A DNA stretch of 64,000 nt, from the NCBI GenBank assembly GCA_019241525.1, contig JAFAWY010000064.1, forward strand, positions 34,351 through 98,350, read 5' to 3'. This DNA is from Pseudonocardiales bacterium. GTDB taxonomy: Bacteria > Actinomycetota > Actinomycetes > Mycobacteriales > Pseudonocardiaceae. The position numbers were made by a program, and so were the translations under genes. The notes under the pieces are model-generated. The model ran no database searches, was not told the DNA's origin, and saw only the letters and a program-made list of their open reading frames with translations. Positions 17,610 to 24,392 of this stretch are shown piece after piece. The stretch's first letter is position 1. Each line of letters begins with the position of its first letter.

Positions 17610-17816
17610 AACTACCCTCCGGCTCGGTGCGGGCTACGGGCCCAGCACTTCATGGGGTACCTCAGCGCGACTGCAGTAAAACCTCATGTGGTATCGAGTA
17701 AGGCACTCACGAGGCCTACCCCACTCCTGAAACGATGTTCCAGTGGCCTGAGGGTGTGGGGTGAATGCGCTGGTCGCCGGCCACTCCACTGCTGCTGGTA
17801 GTGTCCGGCCTCACTT

Positions 17817-18680
17817 ATGTTGAGTCTCGCTCTGGCTGTTCTCGCCGCCCTGGGCAATGGCGCAGCGTCGGTACTGCAACGTAAAGCAAACCGGGACGAA
17901 CCAGAAGGGAAAGCCACCGGCCTAACCCTGCTGTGGCGGCTGGTCCACCGTCCGGCGTGGCTGGGCGGGATCGGTGTGCTGGTGGTGGCCTTCTTACTGC
18001 AAGCCACCGCGCTGTCCACCGGGGCCATCGCGATCGTCCAGCCGATCCTGGTGCTGGAGCTGCCGTTCACGCTGCTGCTGGCCAGCATGGTCTTTCACAG
18101 CCGCCTTCATGCCCGGGAGTGGGTCGCCATTGTGGGGATGAGTGCCGGGCTCGCCGGCATGCTTTATGCACTGCAGCCCGGTGGCGGTGACCCGCACCGT
18201 GCGTCTGGAGTAAGTTGGGTCATCGGTATTACCGCCAGCCTTGTCGTCACTGCCATATTTGTCGTGCTCGGTTACCGCGCCGAGGGTCTTCGCCGCGCCG
18301 CCTACCTCGGACTGGCCACAGGTATTGGTTTCGGTTTCATTGCCGCCCTCATAGCCAGTATCGGGGCGGCTTACGGTGCATCGGGTATCGCTGGGGTGCT
18401 GCGGGCACCACAAACCTACCTGGCGATCGTGCTCGGCCCCGGTTTTTTCTTCCTGTTACAAAAGGCCTTGCAAGCTGGTCAACTGGTTGCCTCCCAACCT
18501 GCGCTGACGTTGGCCAACCCGGTGATATCGGTTGCCTTCGGGATCGTCGTGTTCGGTGAGTACGTCCGAGGCGGGATATGGTTGGTCCTGGCCTTCTTCG
18601 GTGCTGCGCTGATCGTCGTTTGCACCGTCATGCTGGCGCGCTCCCCATTACTGCAAGGCTCGCAACGGGCGCAGCCGTAA
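17817..18680 (+). CDS. DMT-superfamily (EamA-like) membrane transporter
   Basis: A 287-residue protein with nine to ten hydrophobic helices in two homologous halves, typical of drug/metabolite transporters. It begins MLSLALAVLAALGNGAASVLQRKANRDEPEG. The phrase SVLQRKA and the later QALTLANPVISVAFGIVVFGE belong to a DMT subgroup common in actinobacteria, sometimes described as magnesium-transporter-like. A distant paralog is at 23457-24389 (AIQQRATKE at the same place). The substrate is unknown. Confidence 0.8.
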   Translation: MLSLALAVLAALGNGAASVLQRKANRDEPEGKATGLTLLWRLVHRPAWLGGIGVLVVAFLLQATALSTGAIAIVQPILVLELPFTLLLASMVFHSRLHAREWVAIVGMSAGLAGMLYALQPGGGDPHRASGVSWVIGITASLVVTAIFVVLGYRAEGLRRAAYLGLATGIGFGFIAALIASIGAAYGASGIAGVLRAPQTYLAIVLGPGFFFLLQKALQAGQLVASQPALTLANPVISVAFGIVVFGEYVRGGIWLVLAFFGAALIVVCTVMLARSPLLQGSQRAQP

Positions 18681-18728
18681 CCACTAACTCACGGGATCAC
18701 CGCAGGCGGGTCGTACGGTAGGCGCTTC

Positions 18729-19688
18729 ATGAAGTCAATCCGTGGTCTGAGCGCGGTGTGGCCAGCCGTCGCGCCGGTTTTGGCCGTGCACGGCGGCGCC
18801 GGTCACATCGTGGCGGGTCAACTTCATGCGACGCGGGTCGCTGCGGCCAACCACGGGCTGCACCAGAGCTTGCTGGCCGGCATGGCGGTGTTGCGCGATG
18901 GTGGGTCAGCAGTGGACGCCGTGGTAGCCGCCGTGGTGGTCCTGGAGGACGACGAGCAGTTCAATGCCGGTAAGGGTGCTGTCCTCACCGTTGACGGCGG
19001 CGTGGAACACGACGCGGCGGTGGCTGACGGGGCGACGCGCCGCGCAGGTGCCGTGGCCTGCGTGAGTGGTATTCGTAATCCGGTGCGGGCAGCGCGGGTG
19101 GTGATGGACCGGACGCCCCATGTCTTGCTCAGCGGAGCCGCGGTGGTGGAACTCGCCCGCAGCGAAGGCCTGGCGTTGGCACCAGGCCGCTGGTTTGTGA
19201 CTCCTCGCCGGCAGGAGCAACTGGCCAGGCTACAGCGGGGCTGCCGAGCAGAATCCGAGATGACCGGTGGCACCGTGGGTGCCGTCGCCCTGGACGTCGA
19301 AGGCCACCTCGCAGCGGCGACCTCGACCGGCGGCAGCGCTGGACAGTTCGCCGGCCGGATCGGGGACGCCCCGCTCATCGGCGCCGGGACCTGGGCCGAT
19401 GACCGATCCTGCGCGGTCTCGGCGACGGGTGACGGTGAGGCGTTCATTCTCAGCGCCTTCGCGCACGAGGTAGATGCGCTGGTTCGGATAGCGGCCCTGG
19501 ACTTGGGCACCGCCTGCCACCAGGCGCTGCGGGTGGTCGGGGCCAGGACCGGGACGGGGGGCTGCATCGCCGTGGGACCCGATGGCACGGTCACGATGCC
19601 GTTTACCAGTGCGGGCATGTTCCGGGGCTGGATCGACGCCGCCGGGGATCCCCGGGTCGGGATGTTCGCCGAAGACCTATGCCAGTGA
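18729..19688 (+). CDS. isoaspartyl peptidase / plant-type L-asparaginase
   Basis: A 319-residue Ntn-hydrolase precursor. The N-terminal VLAVHGGAGHI and the DGGSAVDAVVAAVVVLEDDEQFNAGKGAVLT block are signatures of the family. Autocleavage before the Thr in EMTGGTVGAVALD would release the alpha and beta subunits, and that Thr becomes the nucleophile. GGSAGQFAGRIGDAPLIGAGTWAD matches the beta-subunit active-site region. It cleaves iso-Asp dipeptides and asparagine in the cytosol. It follows the transporter on the same strand after 48 bases. Confidence 0.88.
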   Translation: MKSIRGLSAVWPAVAPVLAVHGGAGHIVAGQLHATRVAAANHGLHQSLLAGMAVLRDGGSAVDAVVAAVVVLEDDEQFNAGKGAVLTVDGGVEHDAAVADGATRRAGAVACVSGIRNPVRAARVVMDRTPHVLLSGAAVVELARSEGLALAPGRWFVTPRRQEQLARLQRGCRAESEMTGGTVGAVALDVEGHLAAATSTGGSAGQFAGRIGDAPLIGAGTWADDRSCAVSATGDGEAFILSAFAHEVDALVRIAALDLGTACHQALRVVGARTGTGGCIAVGPDGTVTMPFTSAGMFRGWIDAAGDPRVGMFAEDLCQ

Positions 19689-20420
19689 CGGCCTATCGAT
19701 TCCGGGCGGACAGGGTCAGGCAGGCGACCGCTGCGCCCGCCTCGCCTGCGTGGCCAGGAGCCGTTGACGTCTTCGCCGCCTCGGTTGCCCTACCGTGGTC
19801 GTAGACGCGGCTGACGGGTGCGGGTGCTCGACGGGTAACAGTGCCGGCACGACTCCTACAGCGGCGATGATGGGTTTGTATGGCTGCCCGTCGCATGATG
19901 GCCAGGTAAATTCTCGTTGAGCCAGCGTGGCGACTCAAGTATGGGGCAATGTGCAGTTAAGACGATGGTGAGATGCTCGCACTGCTCGTGGCGTCATGGT
20001 GACAGCGTGTGTAATTCATAAACTGTTAACCGGCGCGGCTTGGGTCATCTAGGTGATGACTTGTTGTGGACAGCCGAAGGTCGCATTACCGTCTAGCGAA
20101 GGACCATTGACTCGATCCGCTCTTCCGGAATAAGCACCGGATACCTCTCCCCCGTTCGGTGTGGCGGGGCCGCAGCTGGGTAGCGCCTCAGTCCAGCGGT
20201 GGCCGGCAATCCGCGAAAATGCGGTCCTTACGGTTATGTCGCGATGCCTGCCATTGCCGTCGCTGGCCTTAGGTCAATCAGCCGGTCGCGATTTATCCGT
20301 CGAGTTCCGTGGTTTTAAACCGGGACCGCACAGTCGATATCGTATCTTTGCATTCGTGGGGGCATCGTGATCAGGTAGCTGTGGGACGGTCGTTGCCTCG
20401 ATGTCGGAGGGATGTTTCGG
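19689..20420. other. 732-base region without a recognisable gene
   Basis: Only short, unconvincing frames occur here on both strands. Base composition is lower in GC than the flanks, especially around 19980-20060. A DnaA-box-like site TGTGGACAG is at 20065-20073. No tRNA fold or terminator could be made out by eye. It may hold a small RNA or regulatory DNA for the gene at 20421. Confidence 0.4.
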
Positions 20421-20699
20421 ATGATCGTGCGGATAATCGATGAGGGTCAGGTAGAGCTGGATGAGTCGGCCTTTGTCGAACTCAACGCGGTGTATGACGA
20501 GCTGCTGATCGAGATCGAGAGTGGCGACGAGATCGGCATTCGGCGCGTACTGGGGACCCTGCTTGACGCAGTCCGTGATTTGGCGGTGCCCCTGCCCGAT
20601 GACGCGCTCGCACCGAGTGGGTTGATCCTTCCGAGCATCGATGCCAGCCTGGAGGAGATCAGAAGCGTCGCGAGTTACTTTCCTTCGCTGGCTCCTTAG
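20421..20699 (+). CDS. PspAA-like protein (PspA-associated)
   Basis: A 92-residue acidic protein beginning MIVRIIDEGQVELDESAFVELNAVYDELLIEIESGDEIGIRRVLGTLLDAVRD and ending LILPSIDASLEEIRSVASY. This matches the small PspAA domain found beside PspA in actinobacterial envelope-stress operons. No pspA gene is adjacent here, so it stands alone. The ATG at 20421 is preferred over 20412 because MIVRI is the conserved start and GGAGGG sits at the right distance. Its last four bases overlap the convergent ABC gene. Confidence 0.7.
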   Translation: MIVRIIDEGQVELDESAFVELNAVYDELLIEIESGDEIGIRRVLGTLLDAVRDLAVPLPDDALAPSGLILPSIDASLEEIRSVASYFPSLAP

Positions 20700-21394
20700 A
20701 GCGCAGGTGTGATTCCAACCTCGGTCCGGTACACCTGGTCACTTTCAATGTGCCCGTCGCGTAGCCGTACGACTCTTTTGGCAAACTGGGCGATCTCGTC
20801 TTCATGGGTGATGACCACGATCGTGCGACCAGCGTCGTTGAGCGCAGTCAACAATTTCATGATTTCCATGCTCGACGCGGTGTCGAGATTGCCCGTGGGT
20901 TCATCGGCCAGGAGAAGTGCAGGATCGTTAATGAGTGCCCGCGCGATGGCAACCCGTTGCTGTTGACCTCCGGAAAGCTCATTCGGTAGGTGTTTTTGGC
21001 GCTCGTCCAAGCCGACCTGTTGCAGGGCTCGTCGAGCGAGATTACGCCGAGATCGTGCTCCAGCATAGATCAAAGGAAGCTCGACGTTACTGATTGCGTT
21101 GGTCCGGGGAACGAGGTTGAACGACTGGAACACGAACCCGATTTTACCGTTGCGAATCTTAGCCAGCCGGTTGTCAGACAGGCGGCTGACGTCGACACCG
21201 TCAAGCAGGTATCGACCGCCCGTCGGGACATCCAAGCAGCCTAAAATGTTCATGAGTGTGCTCTTGCCTGATCCGGACGGGCCCATGATGGCGACCATTT
21301 CGCCATCATCGATACTCAGGTCGATACCATGCAGTACCGGCACTGTGACCTTGCCCATCCGGTACACTTTACGAAGCTCTTCGAGCTGGATCAC
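20696..21394 (-). CDS. ABC transporter ATP-binding protein (LolD/MacB type), orphan
   Basis: A 232-residue ATPase of the MacB/LolD/FtsE group. Walker A is GPSGSGKST near residue 38, the Q-loop is FVFQSFNLVPRTNAISNVELPL, the signature is LSGGQQQRVAIARAL, Walker B is LLLADEPTGNLDTASSMEIM, and the switch His is in VITHED. Such ATPases work with FtsX/MacB-type permeases in the membrane. None is encoded next to it: downstream is a convergent unrelated gene and upstream is debris of another ABC gene. It may be a survivor of a decaying transporter locus. Confidence 0.85.
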   Translation of the reverse strand: MIQLEELRKVYRMGKVTVPVLHGIDLSIDDGEMVAIMGPSGSGKSTLMNILGCLDVPTGGRYLLDGVDVSRLSDNRLAKIRNGKIGFVFQSFNLVPRTNAISNVELPLIYAGARSRRNLARRALQQVGLDERQKHLPNELSGGQQQRVAIARALINDPALLLADEPTGNLDTASSMEIMKLLTALNDAGRTIVVITHEDEIAQFAKRVVRLRDGHIESDQVYRTEVGITPAL

Positions 21395-21500
21395 GTTGTT
21401 TCTCGATCTAGATTTTAATTACCGTCGACGCGGATACTGATCAGATCCCCACGGTTAGCACCCTGGGGCGCCGGTCCAGCACTTCGGCCTGTACCTGTGT

Positions 21501-21788
21501 TCACGAAACTGCGCAATAGGTATCTTCCAGCGACGTTTTCCGCGGCGTCAGCTCCTGAATGGGTATGTAATGCGCCGCAGCGGCCGAGGCAATGGTGCAG
21601 GAGTCCATGCCGGTCACCCACAGCCCACGGCCGGATTCTGCACGGACAGTTGCACCCAGGCCGCATAGCACCTTGGCCAGTCCGGTGCGACGAGGAGAGC
21701 GCACGAACACGCCGTAGCGAACCTGCTTGCTGCGTTCGGACACCTCAACCATGCACTCAATGCTGCCGCGTGCCAGGCATGTGCGCAT
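21501..21788 (-). pseudogene. 3' remnant of an ABC-2-type transporter ATPase gene
   Basis: The minus-strand frame ending at 21501 reads RYGVFVRSPRRTGLAKVLCGLGATVRAESGRGLWVTGMDSCTIASAAAAHYIPIQELTPRKTSLEDTY. This is the typical C-terminal domain of DrrA/CcmA-like ABC ATPases (VTG.D...I...A....I.LHELTPR.ASLEE). The Walker and signature motifs that should precede it are absent upstream, so only the tail survives. The stretch from about 21790 to 22043 holds no recognisable gene. Confidence 0.6.
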
Positions 21789-22043
21789 CGGAGCACGGTC
21801 CGAAGCTGGCCATCAGACCCTGCTCCGACGCGACGCCCACACGCTGGGTGCCCACGCCGGCAGGCCACCGCCGGGCCCGCTGGCCCGCAACGATCCCTGG
21901 TCGCGGGACGAACCCCTACGCGTGCGCCACCACGTCTCTGGGACCGGTCACCAGGCCTGCCACCTCGCCTGCCGGTACCTCGAAAGCGTCGAAACCGGCA
22001 CCGGAGTCGCGGGCCTCAGGGCGCCGATATACCCTCCTCCGCG

Positions 22044-22703
22044 ATGAATCCACGACCACAGGTCATCCATCTCGGCGAGCTGTCGGCTCGCCTGCGCCAG
22101 GCGGCCCGGCATTTGTTCGAGGTCGTGCTTGCCCCGCTGGGCTTGTTCTGGCTGATGCTGACCCTCACCAACCTCACCGGCGGGTTGATCGCCGCGTTGA
22201 GTTGGGCTCTCGGCGTGCTGCTTGGCCGCGTGCTGACCCGCACGCCGATCCCCGCCGTGCTGTGGCTCACCACTGGACTGCTGGTGATCCGCACCGTCAT
22301 CGGTTACACCACCGGCAGCGTGTTCTTGTACTTCCTGCAACCCACCTTGCAGAACTTCGTGATCGCGTTCGTGCTGCTGGCCACCGTGGGGCTGCGTCGC
22401 CCGCTGATTGCGCGGCTTGCCGACGACTTCTGCGCTTTCCCGGCCGCCTTGACGAGCAACCAGCGGGTCCAGCGGTTCTTCCGGCGGGTGTCGTTGTTGT
22501 GGGCGATGGTGTTCCTGACCAACGGTATGACGACGCTGTGGGTGCTCGCTCGGGCCACACTCGGCAACTTCCTCATGGTCACCACCGCCGGATCGTTCTC
22601 CCTGGTGACAATCGCGGCGGCGGTCTCCCTACTGTGGTTCCGGCGTGAGCTGCGCTTCGAAGGCATCCGCCTGCGTTTCGGCACGGCAACCGCCGCCGTC
22701 TGA
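22044..22703 (+). CDS. VC0807-like integral membrane protein
   Basis: A 219-residue protein with about six hydrophobic helices: LAPLGLFWLMLTLTNLTGGLIAALSWALGVLLGR, VLWLTTGLLVIRTVIGYTTGSVFLYFLQPTLQNFVIAFVLLATVGLRRPL, and two more near the end. The layout and the charged loops (RFFRRVSLLWAMVFLTNGMTTLWVLA) resemble the VC0807-type membrane family. The function is unknown. It converges on the SDR gene with a 22-base gap. Confidence 0.6.
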   Translation: MNPRPQVIHLGELSARLRQAARHLFEVVLAPLGLFWLMLTLTNLTGGLIAALSWALGVLLGRVLTRTPIPAVLWLTTGLLVIRTVIGYTTGSVFLYFLQPTLQNFVIAFVLLATVGLRRPLIARLADDFCAFPAALTSNQRVQRFFRRVSLLWAMVFLTNGMTTLWVLARATLGNFLMVTTAGSFSLVTIAAAVSLLWFRRELRFEGIRLRFGTATAAV

Positions 22704-22725
22704 GACCGCTATAAAAACCGCTCGG

Positions 22726-23460
22726 TCAGCCGAAGCGCTGTGCGAAGCGGTAAAACAGCTGGGGTGTCGCACCCCGGACCCGGGCGGCGACGCTGAGCCA
22801 GCGCGGCACGAAAACCTCCGCCTCCCCCTGCTCCAGCGCACCTACCAGGGCGGACGCGACGTCGGCGGCGTCAATCTGGCGGGGGAAATGCCGGTCGTAG
22901 GGCAGCCCGCGGTGGTCGAAGAACGGAGTGCGCACCGCACCGGGCAGTACCGTGGTGACGCTGATCCCCTCGCCTGCCACCTCAAGACGGACGCTGTCGG
23001 CGAAGGCCCGCAGCCCGGCCTTTGTCGCGGCATACACCGATTCCCCGCCGACGCCGACCGCCGCAATGGATGACACGTACACCAGCTGACCGCGCCCGCG
23101 GGCCCGCATTCCGGGCAGCGCAGCCCGGGTCAACCGCATGGGTGCGGTCAGGTTCAGCGCGACCAGCCGGTCGATGTCCGGCTCTCCCATGGTGGCCAGA
23201 TCTCCGGCCCAGCCGACGCCTGCCGAGTTCACCAGGAGATCAACATCAGCAGTCTCGTCCGCTGCCCGGGCAAGGCCTTCGGGGGTGCAGAGGTCGGCCA
23301 CGACAGCGCGCGCACCGGTCCGGCTTGCCACCGCATCAAGCCGATCGAAGTCCCGGCCGAGCACCACCAGCCGGCAACCCGCCGCGGCCAGCTTGTCCGC
23401 GACGGCTGCGCCGATGCCAGACGATCCGCCGGTGATCAGCGCCTGGCAGGGGGGCCTCAT
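22726..23460 (-). CDS. short-chain dehydrogenase/reductase (SDR)
   Basis: A 244-residue classical SDR. The cofactor motif is ALITGGSSGIGAAVADKLA at the N-terminus, LVNSAGVGWAG gives the NNAG-equivalent, and the catalytic Ser-Tyr-Lys is in YVSSIAAVGVGGESVYAATKAGL. Arg and Asp residues after the second strand (VLGRDFDRLDAV, VVADL) suggest NADP. The substrate is unknown. It is last in a minus-strand operon: its start overlaps the stop of the EamA transporter by four bases. Confidence 0.88.
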   Translation of the reverse strand: MRPPCQALITGGSSGIGAAVADKLAAAGCRLVVLGRDFDRLDAVASRTGARAVVADLCTPEGLARAADETADVDLLVNSAGVGWAGDLATMGEPDIDRLVALNLTAPMRLTRAALPGMRARGRGQLVYVSSIAAVGVGGESVYAATKAGLRAFADSVRLEVAGEGISVTTVLPGAVRTPFFDHRGLPYDRHFPRQIDAADVASALVGALEQGEAEVFVPRWLSVAARVRGATPQLFYRFAQRFG

Positions 23461-24389
23461 CCCCAGGCGACCCGGCGCGATCCGCGCTGCGGTGCCCGCT
23501 CAATCTCGCGACGCAGCTGCGTGCCGCGGTGGGCCAGCAGCGCGACACTGCCGATGATGATCAGCGCTGCGATCAGCTCACCGGCGAGCACAGCGGGCGA
23601 GGTGTTCACTTCCTCTCCCAGCCAGCACACCCCGATCGCCACCCCGACCAGCGGGTCCACGATCGTGATGATGGCCAGCGCCGGGGCGATCAGGGTGCCC
23701 TGCTGGAAGGTGTTCTGGCTGAGCAGGAACCCCAGCGGACCGACCACGCAGACCACGTACAGCACCGGGTGGCTGAAGATTTCCGCGAAACCACCGGATC
23801 GCAACTGCCCGGTGACCACCTTCATCAGCCCAGCGGTCAGGCCGTAAAACACCCCGGTGGCCGCCGCGAGCGCGGCAACGCGCACGGACCCCTCGTACCG
23901 GCCGGCCACCGCCAGGCACACCACCACGGTGATGCCCAGCACGAGGGCCAGCGGCAGCAATCCCCAGCCGTCTTGCTCGAGTTCGGTGGAACCACCGGTG
24001 GGTTGGGCCAACACCAGGAACACGGACAGCCCGGCCACCGCTCCCAGCGAGCCCAGGATGACCAGGCGGTCCACCCGGCGACGGGCCAGCAATGCCGAGA
24101 ACACCGCACCGAAGAGCACACCGGTCACCAGCAACGGCTGCACCAGCACCAGCGGGCCATAGGCCAGCGCGACGAGCTGCAGGCTCAGACCCACGATGAC
24201 GGTGCCGATCCCCAACACCCATCCTGGATGGCGGATCAGGTCCAGCAGCAGCCGCGGGTTGAGGGTGCCGGTGGTCGGTACCTCTTTGGTGGCGCGCTGC
24301 TGGATCGCACTGGCCAGCCCGAAGCTCGCTGCTCCGGCCACCGCGGCCGGCACCGCGACGAAGAACGTTGTCGACGCCGACTGCGACAC
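23457..24389 (-). CDS. DMT-superfamily (EamA-like) transporter
   Basis: A 310-residue protein with about nine hydrophobic helices. The N-terminal AAVAGAASFGLASAIQQRATKEVPTTGTLNPRLLLDLIRHPGWVLG is recognisable, as is the late LSQNTFQQGTLIAPALAIITIVDPLVGVAIGVCWLGEEV. It resembles the 17817-18680 protein in overall plan and in the QRA motif. It lies between the GT-WS/DGAT fusion gene and the SDR, with a 3-base gap and a 4-base overlap, so it is co-transcribed with them. It may export or flip a product of those enzymes, which is inference. Confidence 0.82.
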   Translation of the reverse strand: MSQSASTTFFVAVPAAVAGAASFGLASAIQQRATKEVPTTGTLNPRLLLDLIRHPGWVLGIGTVIVGLSLQLVALAYGPLVLVQPLLVTGVLFGAVFSALLARRRVDRLVILGSLGAVAGLSVFLVLAQPTGGSTELEQDGWGLLPLALVLGITVVVCLAVAGRYEGSVRVAALAAATGVFYGLTAGLMKVVTGQLRSGGFAEIFSHPVLYVVCVVGPLGFLLSQNTFQQGTLIAPALAIITIVDPLVGVAIGVCWLGEEVNTSPAVLAGELIAALIIIGSVALLAHRGTQLRREIERAPQRGSRRVAWG

Positions 24390-24392
24390 GAC

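Noticed and set aside
19689..20420. A tRNA or rRNA gene in this gap, or elsewhere between genes
   Set aside because: I looked for acceptor-stem complementarity and a TTCGA-type loop by eye and found none convincing. A covariance-model scan would settle it.
21497..22648. A 383-codon plus-strand frame overlapping the ABC remnant and the VC0807-like gene
   Set aside because: Its sequence is Arg/Pro-rich without domains. The membrane protein in the other frame has proper helices, and the minus strand carries the ABC tail.
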